From Streptantibioticus_C sp963761325 (GTDB lineage: Bacteria; Actinomycetota; Actinomycetes; Streptomycetales; Streptomycetaceae): 64,000 bases of DNA. Position numbers and translations under genes: made by a program. Shown here piece after piece: positions 8,704 to 17,819 of the stretch. A model generated the notes under the pieces. The model had not been told where the DNA came from and ran no database searches. It saw only the letters and a program-made list of their open reading frames with translations. Position 1 is the stretch's first letter. Each line of letters starts with the position of its first letter. Location of the stretch: assembly GCA_963761325.1 (NCBI GenBank), contig CAVXGZ010000008.1:1-64000 (forward strand), read 5' to 3'.

Positions 8704-9792
8704 ATGGAGTCGAAGAACGCAGTGGCCGCGCTGGACCGGGCGATCATCGCGGCGCTGCAGTTGAACGGCCGGGCCAGCTGGCAGGAGATCGCGCGGCACG
8801 TGGGGGCCGAGCCGCGGACCGTGATGCGGCGCGGCGCGCGGCTGGAGGAGTCCGGCGTGCTGCGGGTCATCGGGGTGGTGGACGTGCTCCGGTGCGGCCT
8901 GGGCGTGCCGGTCCTGGTGCGTTACCGGTGCCGGCCGGGCACGTCGCCGGCGGTGGCGGCGGCGCTGGCGGCGCGGCCGCAGATGCGCTACGTGGCCTGT
9001 GTGGCCGGGAGTACCGATGTCGTCGCGGAGATGGTGGTGCCCAGCTACCCGCAGCTGGACGAGGTGATGGCCGCGGACCTGGCGGCGCTCCCCCAGGTGG
9101 TGGAGACCGAGTCGCTGCCGGTGATGCACACCTTCACCTCGGCGCATGACTGGGATCCGCGGGTGCTGGACGAGAAGGCCGCGCGGCAGTTGAAGCCCGA
9201 CGGGGGCGGGTCGTCGTCGTTCGAGGGGCGGTTCTGGGAGCAGGCGCCCGAGCGGCTGGACGAGGTGGACCTGCAGATCGTCGAGGTGCTCGGCGGTGCG
9301 GGGCGCCTGCCGTACAAGGACCTGGCCCAGCGGGTGGGGTGCGGCGAGCGGACCGCGGCGCGGCGGGTGGAGTCGCTGGTGGACCGCGGCTGTCTTCGGT
9401 TCCGGACGCTGGCCGAGCCCGAAGTGCTCGGGTTCAACCTGGAGTTCATGCTCTGGCTGTCGGTCGATCCGGGGGTGCTGGACCGGGCGGGCAACGTGCT
9501 GACCGGGCAGGCGTCGACGAAGTACCTCTCGGCGACGACCGGGCGCTACAACCTGGTCGGCCAGATCGTGCTAGGCCACTACGGCGAGCTGTACGCCTAC
9601 ACCACCGAGGTCGTCGGCAGCCTGCCCGGTCTGCACAGCGCGGACGTCACGCTGCAGACCCGCACGCTCAAACGGGCGTGGACGCCGACTCCGGCCGGCC
9701 GGGACGCCGCCGGGGACGGTGCGCACGGACCGCTTCCCCCGGTCGTCGCCGCGGCCGGGGCCGACAACGACGGAGGCCGGCATGACGGTTGA
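8704..9792 (+). CDS. Lrp/AsnC-family regulator with two HTH domains
   Basis: 362 residues, about twice the usual Lrp length. It contains two AsnC units, each a winged HTH followed by a RAM-like ligand-sensing region. The first HTH (LDRAIIAALQLNGRASWQEIA) is at about 10-55 and the second (LDEVDLQIVEVLGGAGRLPYKDLA) at about 180-235. Tandem Lrp proteins usually control an adjacent metabolic operon in response to a small molecule, often an amino acid. The gene leads and overlaps the next gene by 11 bp, so it is likely autoregulated with the operon. The start at 8704 begins at the conserved region; an upstream in-frame GTG at 8653 is possible. Confidence 0.85.
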   Translation: MESKNAVAALDRAIIAALQLNGRASWQEIARHVGAEPRTVMRRGARLEESGVLRVIGVVDVLRCGLGVPVLVRYRCRPGTSPAVAAALAARPQMRYVACVAGSTDVVAEMVVPSYPQLDEVMAADLAALPQVVETESLPVMHTFTSAHDWDPRVLDEKAARQLKPDGGGSSSFEGRFWEQAPERLDEVDLQIVEVLGGAGRLPYKDLAQRVGCGERTAARRVESLVDRGCLRFRTLAEPEVLGFNLEFMLWLSVDPGVLDRAGNVLTGQASTKYLSATTGRYNLVGQIVLGHYGELYAYTTEVVGSLPGLHSADVTLQTRTLKRAWTPTPAGRDAAGDGAHGPLPPVVAAAGADNDGGRHDG

Positions 9793-10705
9793 GGAACGAC
9801 AGCCCTGGCAGTGGGACGAGGCGACCTGGCGCGGCCATGTGAGTGCCGTGCGGGCCGGGCGCCGGCTGGTGCCGGAGCGCTGGCCGGGCGGAGCACGGGT
9901 CGCGGTGGCGCTGTCCTTCGACTCCGACCACGAGACGATCCCGCTGCGGGACGGGGAGACCCGGCCGGGGAAGCTCGCGCAGGGCGAGTACGGCTCCCGG
10001 GTCGGCGCGCCGCGCATCATGCGGATGCTGGCGCGGCGCGGGCTGCCGGCGACGTTCTTCATGCCGGCGGTCTCCGCCCTGCTGCACCCGGACGAGGTGC
10101 GCGGTTACGTGGACGGCGGGCACGAGGTCGCGCTGCACGGCTGGATCCACGAGCGCAACATGCTGCTGGAGCCGGCGGACGAGCGGGAGTTGGCGTTCCG
10201 TGCGGCGGACACGCTGGAGCGGTTGTCGGGGCGGCGGCCGGTGGGCATCCGCACGCCGTCGTGGGACTTCTCCGACCACACGCTGGAGATCTCCCGCGAG
10301 TTGGGGTTGTTGTACGACTCGTCGCTGATGGCCGACGACGATCCGTACGAGATCCTCCACCAGGGGTCGCCGACCGGTCTGGTGGAGATCCCGGTGGAGT
10401 GGATCCGCGACGACGCGCCGTATTTCATGATGGAGCGCTACGGGTCGCTGCGCCCCTACACGCCGCCGCGCGGTGTGCTGGGCATCTGGCGCGACGAGTT
10501 CGACCGGGCGCGCGACGAGGGCGGCGTCTTCCAGTTGACGCTGCATCCGCACATCATCGGGCACCGGTCCCGGATGACGATCCTGGGCGAACTGCTCGAC
10601 CACATCGGTGCGTTCGACGATGTCTGGTTCGCCACCCACGAGGAGTTGGCCCGCTGTGTCGCGGGCCCGCACGGTACGGCAGGCGTTCGGAAGGGATCGC
10701 GATGA
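9782..10705 (+). CDS. Polysaccharide-deacetylase-fold hydrolase (PuuE/imidase-like)
   Basis: 307 residues with the NodB fold. SFDSDHE (D47, D49) supplies the catalytic base and a metal ligand; HGWIH (H119, H123) is the metal-binding pair; RTPSWDFSDHT near 157-167 is typical of the HpPgdA/PuuE branch. That branch includes allantoinases and cyclic imide hydrolases as well as sugar deacetylases. No signal peptide is present, so it acts in the cytoplasm, which argues against cell-wall sugar and for a small amide or imide. RBS GGAGG at 9773-9777. It overlaps both neighbours. Confidence 0.8.
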   Translation: MTVEERQPWQWDEATWRGHVSAVRAGRRLVPERWPGGARVAVALSFDSDHETIPLRDGETRPGKLAQGEYGSRVGAPRIMRMLARRGLPATFFMPAVSALLHPDEVRGYVDGGHEVALHGWIHERNMLLEPADERELAFRAADTLERLSGRRPVGIRTPSWDFSDHTLEISRELGLLYDSSLMADDDPYEILHQGSPTGLVEIPVEWIRDDAPYFMMERYGSLRPYTPPRGVLGIWRDEFDRARDEGGVFQLTLHPHIIGHRSRMTILGELLDHIGAFDDVWFATHEELARCVAGPHGTAGVRKGSR

Positions 10706-12033
10706 GTACCCAGCACACCGGAGCGCCCACCCGCGGGGGGACCGAAGCGGTTCTCGGCGAGCGGTCGCCCGGAATGACCCCGCAGCAGCGGCGTGCCGTC
10801 GTCGCGGGGTCCATAGGCAACGCGGTGGAGTGGGTGGACTGGGCGGTCTACACCACGTTCTCCTCGGTCTTCGCCGGGCAGTTCTTCCCCTCGCGGAATC
10901 CGGCGACGAGTCTGCTGTCGACGCTTGTGGTCTTCGCCGTCGGTTTCGTGATGCGGCCGGTCGGCGGTGCGGTGCTGGGTGCCTTCGGCGACCGGCACGG
11001 CCGGAAGAAGGGGATGGCCTTCACGATCTCCCTGATGGCGGGGGCGTCGCTGTTGATCGCCGTGTGCCCGTCGTACGGCTCCATCGGGATCGCGGCCCCC
11101 GTGGTGCTGGTGGTGGCGCGGCTGGTCCAGGGGTTCTCGGCGGGCGGCGAGTTCGGTAGCTCGTCGGCGTTCCTGATCGAGTCGGCCGCGCCGCGGCGGC
11201 GCGCGTTCGCCGGTTCCTGGCAGCAGGTGTCGGTGGGCGCGGGCGCGCTGATCGCGTCGTTGATGGGCACGCTGCTGACCTCCACGCTCAGCGAGGGGGC
11301 GTTGCAGGCCTGGGGATGGCGGGTGGCGTTCGCGGGCGGCGGGCTGCTGGGCCTCGTCGGGCTGTGGCTGCGGCTGCGGGTGGCCGAGACCGACTCGTTC
11401 ACCGCGATGAGCGCGCAGGGCCGCCGGGTCGGCAACCCGCTGGGCGCGATGCTGCTGCGGTACCCGAAGGCGGCGTTGCGGGTGGTGGGGGTGACGATCG
11501 CGGGCACGCTCATCTACTACGTGTGGGTCAGCTACATGCCGTCGTACGCGCACGTGACCACGGGTATCCCGCTGAGCCGGGCGCTGCTGGCGAACACGAT
11601 CGCGCTGGCGGTCTTCCTGGTGCTGCTGCCGTTCGGCGGCCTGCTGTCGGACCGGATGGGCCGCAAGCCGACGCTGACCGCCTTCGCCGCCGGCTTCCTG
11701 GTTCTCGCCTGGCCGCTGCTGCACTTCCTGTCGGGCGGGTTCTGGAGCCTGCTGGCGATCGAGCTGGTGGGGATGGTGCTGATCGTGGGCTACTCCGCCA
11801 ACTGCGCGGTCGTCATGGCCGAGCAGTTCCCGCCTGAGGTGCGCACCACCGGCATCGGGCTGCCCTACGCGCTGGCCGTCGCGGTGTTCGGCGGTACCGC
11901 TCCCTACGTCACCACGTGGATGTCCTCGCACGGCCACCAGGGCCTGGTGTGGGTGTACGTGTCGGCGGCGGCGCTCGTCGGGGTGCTGGTGTACACGACG
12001 ATGCCGGAGACCAAGGGCAAGGAACTGACGTGA
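10702..12033 (+). CDS. MFS transporter of the metabolite:H+ symporter type
   Basis: 443 residues with 12 predicted helices. Features of the MHS/ProP branch are GNAVEWVDWAVYTTFSSVFAG in helix 1, the loop GDRHGRKKG between helices 2 and 3, RLVQGFSAGGEFG in helix 4 and LSDRMGRKP between helices 8 and 9. These permeases import organic acids, betaines or similar solutes with protons. Its position between the hydrolase and the dehydrogenases makes it the likely uptake system for the operon's substrate. The start ATG overlaps the previous stop (ATGA). Confidence 0.9.
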   Translation: MSTQHTGAPTRGGTEAVLGERSPGMTPQQRRAVVAGSIGNAVEWVDWAVYTTFSSVFAGQFFPSRNPATSLLSTLVVFAVGFVMRPVGGAVLGAFGDRHGRKKGMAFTISLMAGASLLIAVCPSYGSIGIAAPVVLVVARLVQGFSAGGEFGSSSAFLIESAAPRRRAFAGSWQQVSVGAGALIASLMGTLLTSTLSEGALQAWGWRVAFAGGGLLGLVGLWLRLRVAETDSFTAMSAQGRRVGNPLGAMLLRYPKAALRVVGVTIAGTLIYYVWVSYMPSYAHVTTGIPLSRALLANTIALAVFLVLLPFGGLLSDRMGRKPTLTAFAAGFLVLAWPLLHFLSGGFWSLLAIELVGMVLIVGYSANCAVVMAEQFPPEVRTTGIGLPYALAVAVFGGTAPYVTTWMSSHGHQGLVWVYVSAAALVGVLVYTTMPETKGKELT

Positions 12034-12884
12034 GCGACTCACCGAACGACGGGCGGCACGTCCTGGTGACCGGCGGTGCGAGCGGGATCGGCGCGGCGGT
12101 GTGCGAGGAGTTCGCCGCCGCGGGCTGCCGGGTGACCGCGGTCGACCAACGCGAGGAGGCGCTGGTCGAGACGGTGCGGGCGTTGCGGAAACGATTCGCC
12201 GGACCGGTCGGGGCGCTGGTGTGCGACCTGGCCGACCCGGCGGCGGCGGACGCTCTCGTCACCCGGGCGGCGGACGGCCCCAACGGCGCGGTCGACGTCC
12301 TGGTGAACGCGGCGGGCCTGTATCCGGCCGTGCCGCTGCTGGAGATGACGCAGCCGCTGTGGGACCGGGTGATGGACGTGAACGTGCGGGCGGCGATGCT
12401 GACCACGGTCGCCTTCGGGCGGGCCCGGGTCGCCGCGGGGCTCGGCGGCGCGGTGGTCAACATCAGTTCGGGCGCCGCGATCCGGGCACGGCCCGGCGCC
12501 GCCCACTACAGCACCTCCAAGGCCGCCCTGGAGATGCTCACCAAGTCGTGCGCCGTGGAACTCGGACCGCACGGCATCCGGGTCAACGCGGTCAGCCCCG
12601 GATTCGTGACCGTCGACAGCGACGCCAACCCGGTCACCGAGGAGTACGCGGCCGCGGTCTCGGTCAATCCGCTCGGCCGCCGCGGCCGGCCCGCCGACAT
12701 CGCCCGGGCCGTGCGCTGGCTCGCCGGCCGGGACACCGACTGGGTCACCGGCAGCGTCGTGCGCGTCGACGGCGGCGCGACGGCCGGCACCACCGGCCTG
12801 CCGCTGCACTGGCCGGGAGTGACCGGCGTCCAAGGCGAACAGCGCCCGGCACACACCCCGTCCACCCGGGAGGGAACATCGTGA
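12030..12884 (+). CDS. SDR-family oxidoreductase
   Basis: 284 residues. The NAD(P)-binding TGGASGIG motif is near residues 13-20, NAAG near 91-94, the catalytic Ser in NISSGAA, and YSTSK (Tyr and Lys four apart). This is a classical short-chain dehydrogenase acting on an alcohol or ketone. The C-terminus extends about 30 residues beyond the usual VDGG end (GTTGLPLHWPG ...). The GTG start overlaps the stop of the permease gene (GTGA), so it is translationally coupled. Confidence 0.88.
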   Translation: MSDSPNDGRHVLVTGGASGIGAAVCEEFAAAGCRVTAVDQREEALVETVRALRKRFAGPVGALVCDLADPAAADALVTRAADGPNGAVDVLVNAAGLYPAVPLLEMTQPLWDRVMDVNVRAAMLTTVAFGRARVAAGLGGAVVNISSGAAIRARPGAAHYSTSKAALEMLTKSCAVELGPHGIRVNAVSPGFVTVDSDANPVTEEYAAAVSVNPLGRRGRPADIARAVRWLAGRDTDWVTGSVVRVDGGATAGTTGLPLHWPGVTGVQGEQRPAHTPSTREGTS

Positions 12885-13909
12885 CCAACTCCGCGTACAC
12901 CGTGGTGGGAGGCGGTGCCATCGGCGGCACCCTCGCCTTCCACCTCGCCCGCGCCGGACACCACGTCCTGATCGTCGACAACGACACCGCACACGTCGCC
13001 GCCGTCAACTCCGCTGGCCTCGTCCTTCAAGGACCCGACGGGGAAGCCGCGGTGGCCGTGGCCGCCGTGACGCCCGACGATCTGGACGGGCCGCTGGACC
13101 GCGTGCTGCTGTGCGTGAAGGCGCAGGCCACCGAAGAGGCGATCCGCCGGGTCGCGCCGCTGCTGGCGCCGGACGGCTTCGTGGTCTCGCTGCAGAACGG
13201 CCTCAACGAGGCGCTGATCGCCGAGCACGTAGGCAAGGAGCGCACCGTCTGGGCGTTCGTGAACCTGTTCGCCGACGTGGTGGCGCCCGGCGTCATCCGG
13301 GACGGCGGCGCGGGTGCGCTGGTCGTCGGCGAGACGCACGGCGCGGTCAGCGACCGGGTCCGCAGCGTGGTGCGGGACCTGTCGGCCTGGGGGCCGGCCC
13401 GCGCCACCGGCAACGTCAGCGGATACCTGTGGTCCAAGCTCGGCTTCGGCGCCATGCTCACCACCACGGCCCTCGCCGACGCGCCGATGGCCGACCTGAT
13501 CGACCGGCACCGCCCGCTGATGTACGCGATCTGCGGCGAGGTGTTCGCCCTGTCCGCCGCGTCGGGCCTCTCGCTGGAGGCGTTCGACGCGTTCGAACCG
13601 GCGGCCTACCTGCCGGACGCCGACCCCGTGGTCCGCGAGGCGGCGACCGACCGCCTCGTCGGCTGGCTGCGCACCCAGTCCAAGGACCGCAGCGGTATCT
13701 GGCGGGACATCGTCGTACGCAAACGACCGGTCGAGGTGCACCACCACTACCGTCCGGTGCTCGCCCTGGCCGCCGAACACCGCGTCCCCACGCCGCTGTT
13801 GGCGTCGATGCTGGAACGGCTGGCCGCGATCGAGACCGGAGACGCACCGATGGACGAAGCGCACCTGGACCGGTTGGAGACCGAGGCCGGCGTCCGGGGG
13901 CCGCGATGA
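12881..13909 (+). CDS. 2-dehydropantoate 2-reductase-like (ApbA/PanE family)
   Basis: 342 residues. The N-terminal Rossmann motif VGGGAIGG (9-16), the lysine in LCVKAQATEEA, the SLQNGLNE segment and a C-terminal helical domain (YLWSKLGFGAML ... HHHYRPVLALA) define the ketopantoate reductase family. In a catabolic operon such enzymes usually reduce or oxidise 2-oxo/2-hydroxy acids other than ketopantoate, and the usual PanE Lys/Asn/Glu set is partly visible. GTG start overlapping the SDR stop. Confidence 0.85.
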   Translation: MTNSAYTVVGGGAIGGTLAFHLARAGHHVLIVDNDTAHVAAVNSAGLVLQGPDGEAAVAVAAVTPDDLDGPLDRVLLCVKAQATEEAIRRVAPLLAPDGFVVSLQNGLNEALIAEHVGKERTVWAFVNLFADVVAPGVIRDGGAGALVVGETHGAVSDRVRSVVRDLSAWGPARATGNVSGYLWSKLGFGAMLTTTALADAPMADLIDRHRPLMYAICGEVFALSAASGLSLEAFDAFEPAAYLPDADPVVREAATDRLVGWLRTQSKDRSGIWRDIVVRKRPVEVHHHYRPVLALAAEHRVPTPLLASMLERLAAIETGDAPMDEAHLDRLETEAGVRGPR

Positions 13910-15087
13910 GCACCGGGAGCAGCACCGCGGCGCTGCGCGACTGGGTCGCCGCACAGCAGGCGCCGATGCTCGCCGACCTGGCCGACTACGTGGGCCGCGA
14001 GACGCCGAGCGACGACAAACCCGCCCTGCGCGACACGCTGGCCTGGCTGGAGGAGTGGCTGGAGCAGCGGCTCGGCCCGCCCGGCTCCCGCCGCACGGTC
14101 GACGGCGACGAGCACGGCGACACCCTCGTCCACCACTACCCGGGCCGGGGAGAGCGGCCCGTCGTGCTGCTGTGCCACTACGACACGGTGTGGCCGCTCG
14201 GCACCCTGGCGCAGCGGCCCTTCCGGATCGACGGCGACCGCATCACCGGGCCCGGGGTGTTCGACATGAAGGCCGGCCTGGTCCAGGCCGTGTGGGCGCT
14301 GCGGGCGCTGGACGACGCCGGGCTCCCCCGGCCGCCGGTGCGGCTGGTCCTGGGCGGCGACGAGGAGATCGGCAGCCCCGCGTCCCGGCCGGTCATCGAA
14401 CAGGAGGCCGCGGACGCGGACGCCGCGCTGGTCTTCGAGGCGTCGGCGGACGGCGCGGTCAAGACCGCCCGCAAGGGAGTGGGCATCTTCGGCGTCGAGG
14501 TGCGCGGCGTCGAGGCGCACGCCGGGCTCGACCCGGGCCGGGGAGCCAGCGCCGTCGACGAACTCGCCCGCCTGGTCCTGGCGTTGCACGGGCTGACCGA
14601 CCTGGAGGCGGGCACGACGGTCAACGTCGGGGTCGTCGAGGGCGGGACCCGTACCAACGTCGTCGCGGGCAGGGCGAGCGCGGGCGTCGACGTGCGGGTC
14701 GCGCGGCAGGCCGAGGCCGACCGGATCGACGCGGCGCTGGCCACGCTCGCCCCGCGTGACGAGCGGGCCCGGATCACGGTCGGCGGCGGCTGGAACCGCC
14801 CGGTGATGGAACGCACGGCGGGCACGGGCCGGCTGTACGCGCTGGCCCGCGAGGTGGCGGCCGGCCTCGGCGTGGACCTGCGCGAGTGCTCGGTCGGCGG
14901 GGCCAGCGACGGCAACTTCGCCGCCCGGCTCGGCGTGCCGGTGCTCGACGGCCTCGGCGCGGTCGGCGACGGCGCGCACGCCCGGCACGAGTACGCGACG
15001 GTCAGCGGCATGGTCGAGCGCACCGCCCTCGCCGCCGCACTTCTGCACGCCCTCGCCGGCTCCGACGTGGCGCGGTCGGACAGCTGA
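13906..15087 (+). CDS. M20-family metallopeptidase / amidohydrolase
   Basis: 393 residues, resembling glutamate carboxypeptidase (CPG2-like). Zinc ligands and catalytic residues are visible: H91 in LLCHYDT, D120 in GVFDMKAG, the E153-E154 pair in GGDEEIGS, and a late His in AHARHEYA. The inserted dimerisation domain is present (KGVGIFGVEVRGVEAHAG). It should cleave an amide or N-acyl bond, releasing an amino acid. Last gene of the operon, overlapping the previous one by 4 bp. Confidence 0.88.
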   Translation: MSTGSSTAALRDWVAAQQAPMLADLADYVGRETPSDDKPALRDTLAWLEEWLEQRLGPPGSRRTVDGDEHGDTLVHHYPGRGERPVVLLCHYDTVWPLGTLAQRPFRIDGDRITGPGVFDMKAGLVQAVWALRALDDAGLPRPPVRLVLGGDEEIGSPASRPVIEQEAADADAALVFEASADGAVKTARKGVGIFGVEVRGVEAHAGLDPGRGASAVDELARLVLALHGLTDLEAGTTVNVGVVEGGTRTNVVAGRASAGVDVRVARQAEADRIDAALATLAPRDERARITVGGGWNRPVMERTAGTGRLYALAREVAAGLGVDLRECSVGGASDGNFAARLGVPVLDGLGAVGDGAHARHEYATVSGMVERTALAAALLHALAGSDVARSDS

Positions 15088-15135
15088 CCGGCGGGCCGGG
15101 AGCGGCGTGGGACGCCGGGTCAGGATCCGCGCCGT

Positions 15136-16101
15136 TCAGCGGGGCGCCGGCGACCCGCCGGGCATGGCGGTGAGTTCGGTCCTGGCGCGGGAGGCGGCGC
15201 CGATCGCGACGGCGTCGCTTCCGAGGCGGGCGCGCACCAGCCGGATCGGGTGCCCGCTGACGGGTGGTTCGGCGGCGAGCGCCGCGTGGATGGGCGGCGC
15301 GAGGAGGTGCCACGCGCCGCTGACGCCGCCGCCGATCACCACGGTCGTCACGTCGAGCAGGCCGGCCGTGATGAGGATGGCGCGGGCGATCGCGGCGCCG
15401 GCGGCCTCGAACACGGCGCGCGCGTCCGGGTCGCCGCGGTCCGCCGCGGCCGCGACGCCGTGCGCGCCGGTGTGCCGTCCGGTCCGCTCGGCGTAGCGGG
15501 CCGTGATGGAGCGTCCGGAGGCGAGCGTCTCCAGGTGGCCGCGTCCGCCGCAGGAGCAGGGCAGGTCGCCGAAGCCGGGGATGTGGCCGATCTCGCCGGC
15601 GGCGCCGTGCGGCCCGTCGAGCAGGGCGCCGGCCATCCACAGCGCGCCGCCGACGCCGGTGCCGAGCGTCATCCCGAGCGCGTAGGACTCCCCCGCGACG
15701 GCGCCCCTGGACACCTCGCCGCGCAGGAACGCGTTGACGTCGTTGTCGAGGAAGGCCGGGACGCCGAACGCGGTCTCGATCGTGGCGGTCACCGCGAACC
15801 CCGCCCAGGCGGTGAAGGAGTCGCTCGCGACGAGCACGTGCCCGGTGCGCGCGTCGACGACGCCCGCCGCGCCGACGCCGACCCCGGACAGCCGCGACGG
15901 GGTCCGGTCGAGGAGCAGCCGCAGTGCGTCGAGGACCGCGCCGACCATCGCGTGGCCGCCCTCGGCCGCCGGGGTGGGGACCTCGACGCGGTCGAGGACG
16001 GCCAGGTCGTCCGCGCAGAGCACCACCTGGGTGGTGGTGCCCCCGATGTCGGCGCCGGCGTACACGACGCGCGCCGCCCGGCGCGCCCCGGTTCCGCTCA
16101 C
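15136..16101 (-). CDS. ROK-family sugar kinase
   Basis: 321 residues without an HTH domain, so a kinase rather than a repressor. The phosphate-binding GADIGGTTTQ is near residue 13, the sugar-binding/catalytic DNDVNAF follows, then GMTLGTGVGG, and the ROK zinc motif GHIPGF-DLPCSCGGRGHLET. It should phosphorylate a hexose or amino sugar with ATP. It is the last gene of the ABC importer operon, its GTG overlapping the upstream stop, so it presumably acts on the sugar part of whatever the importer brings in. Confidence 0.88.
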   Translation of the reverse strand: MSGTGARRAARVVYAGADIGGTTTQVVLCADDLAVLDRVEVPTPAAEGGHAMVGAVLDALRLLLDRTPSRLSGVGVGAAGVVDARTGHVLVASDSFTAWAGFAVTATIETAFGVPAFLDNDVNAFLRGEVSRGAVAGESYALGMTLGTGVGGALWMAGALLDGPHGAAGEIGHIPGFGDLPCSCGGRGHLETLASGRSITARYAERTGRHTGAHGVAAAADRGDPDARAVFEAAGAAIARAILITAGLLDVTTVVIGGGVSGAWHLLAPPIHAALAAEPPVSGHPIRLVRARLGSDAVAIGAASRARTELTAMPGGSPAPR

Positions 16102-17819
16102 GCCTCGGCTCCCGGTCCGTCCGCGGCGAGCACGAGCCGCTCCGTACGGCGCCGGCGTTGCAGGACCGGATCCGGCACCGGTACGGCGGCGAGCAGCCGG
16201 CGCGTGTAGTCGGTCTCGGGGCGCAGCAGGGTCGCCGTGGTGGCGCCCTGCTCCTCGACCCGCCCGGCACGCATGACGACGACGCGTTCGGCGAAGTGCT
16301 GCACGACGGCGAGGTCGTGGGAGACGAACAGGCAGGCGAAGCCGAGGTCGTCCTGGAGTTCGGTGATCACGTCGAGCACCGTCTCCTGCACGCTGACGTC
16401 GAGCGCGCTCGTCGGTTCGTCGGCGACGAGCAGCCGTGGTTCGAGCACCAGCGCCCGGGCGAGGCTCACCCGCTGGCGCTGGCCGCCGGACAGCTCGCGC
16501 GGCGCCCGGCCCGCGAAGGAGCGCGGGAGGCGGACGCGTTCGAGGACGTCCGCGACGCGGGCCTGCCGTTCCCTCGCCGACATGCCGCGGCGGTGGACGC
16601 GCAGCGGTTCCGCGACGCACTCCGCGACGCTCATCCGCGCGTCGAGCGAGGCCACCGGGTCCTGCAGGACCACGCCGATCCCGGCTCGCAGCGCGCGGCG
16701 GGATCGGGACCGGACTCTGCCGAGGTCGGCGCCGAACAGCGAGACGGTGCCCGAGGTCGGCTGGAGGAGGCCGAGGGCGACGCGGGCCGCCGTGGACTTC
16801 CCGGAGCCGGACTCCCCGACGAGGCCGACGGTCTCGCCCGGGCCGACGGTGATCGAGACGTCGTCGAGGGCGCGTACCGCGCGGCGGCCGCGGCCGAAGA
16901 CCACCGACACCTCGCGCAGATCGACCACCGGTTCCCGCGCGCCGTACGCCGACCCGCGGTCCGGTTGCGGTTCCGGTTCCGGTTCCGATTGCGGTTCTGC
17001 TTCCGCGACGGCGAGTTTGGGGACCGCGGCGAGCAGCCGTCTGGTGTAGTCGTGGGAGGGACGCAGCAGGACGTCGGTCACCGGTCCGGTCTCGACGATC
17101 TCGCCGCGCAGCATGACGGCGACCCGGTCGGCGAAGTCGGCCACCACGCCCATGTTGTGCGTGACGAGCAGGACGCCCGTGCCGGTGCCGAGGGCGAGTT
17201 CGCGCAGCAGGTCGAGGATCTCGGCCTGCACGGTGACGTCGAGTGCGGTGGTCGGCTCGTCCGCGATGAGCAGATCGGGGTCGTTGGCGATCGCCATCGC
17301 GATGACCACGCGCTGCCGCTGGCCGCCGGAGAGCTGGAAGGGGAACGCGGACGCCCGCCGCTGCGGGTCGGGGATGCCGACGCGGCGCAGGAGTTCGACG
17401 GCCGCCCGCTCGGCGTCCCGGGCGGAGACGGACCGGTGGTTGCGCACCACTTCGGCGATCTGCGCGCCGACCCGGGTGAGCGGGTCGAGCGCGGTGGCCG
17501 GCTCCTGGAAGACCATGGACACCGTGCGGCCGCGCAGTCCCGCAAGGGCGGACTCCGGGGCGGCGACGACGTCCGTCCCGCCGACCGAGGCGCGGCCGCG
17601 GGCGCGGGCGTTGCCGGGCAGCAGTCCGATCGCGGCGAGCGCGACCGTCGACTTGCCGGAGCCCGACTCGCCGACCAGCGCGAGCGTCTCGCCGGGCCGG
17701 ACGTGCAGCGACACTCCGCGTACTGCGGGCACGTCGCCCGTCTCGGTGGAGAACGTGACGTCGAGGTCGACGAGTTCGAGGATGGGCTCGGCGGTGGTGG
17801 TCCGGTCGTCGGCGGTCAT
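16098..17819 (-). CDS. Fused dipeptide/oligopeptide ABC ATPase (DppD-DppF type)
   Basis: 573 residues holding two complete ABC domains, each with a GESGSGKST Walker A (near 51 and 335), a Q-loop, an LSGGQRQR signature and a DEPT Walker B. Each ends with the oligopeptide-type C-terminal segment (YTRRLLAAVP). An acidic linker rich in Glu-Pro (about 280-298) joins the halves; its DNA is a run of ggttcc-like hexamers at 16964-17000. A single fused protein replaces separate D and F subunits. It energises import through the two permeases encoded upstream. Confidence 0.92.
   Translation of the reverse strand: MTADDRTTTAEPILELVDLDVTFSTETGDVPAVRGVSLHVRPGETLALVGESGSGKSTVALAAIGLLPGNARARGRASVGGTDVVAAPESALAGLRGRTVSMVFQEPATALDPLTRVGAQIAEVVRNHRSVSARDAERAAVELLRRVGIPDPQRRASAFPFQLSGGQRQRVVIAMAIANDPDLLIADEPTTALDVTVQAEILDLLRELALGTGTGVLLVTHNMGVVADFADRVAVMLRGEIVETGPVTDVLLRPSHDYTRRLLAAVPKLAVAEAEPQSEPEPEPQPDRGSAYGAREPVVDLREVSVVFGRGRRAVRALDDVSITVGPGETVGLVGESGSGKSTAARVALGLLQPTSGTVSLFGADLGRVRSRSRRALRAGIGVVLQDPVASLDARMSVAECVAEPLRVHRRGMSARERQARVADVLERVRLPRSFAGRAPRELSGGQRQRVSLARALVLEPRLLVADEPTSALDVSVQETVLDVITELQDDLGFACLFVSHDLAVVQHFAERVVVMRAGRVEEQGATTATLLRPETDYTRRLLAAVPVPDPVLQRRRRTERLVLAADGPGAEA

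Noticed and set aside
16960..17000. Hexamer repeats of the ggttcc type as a possible regulatory repeat
   Set aside because: They encode the Glu/Pro linker of the fused ABC ATPase, which explains them.
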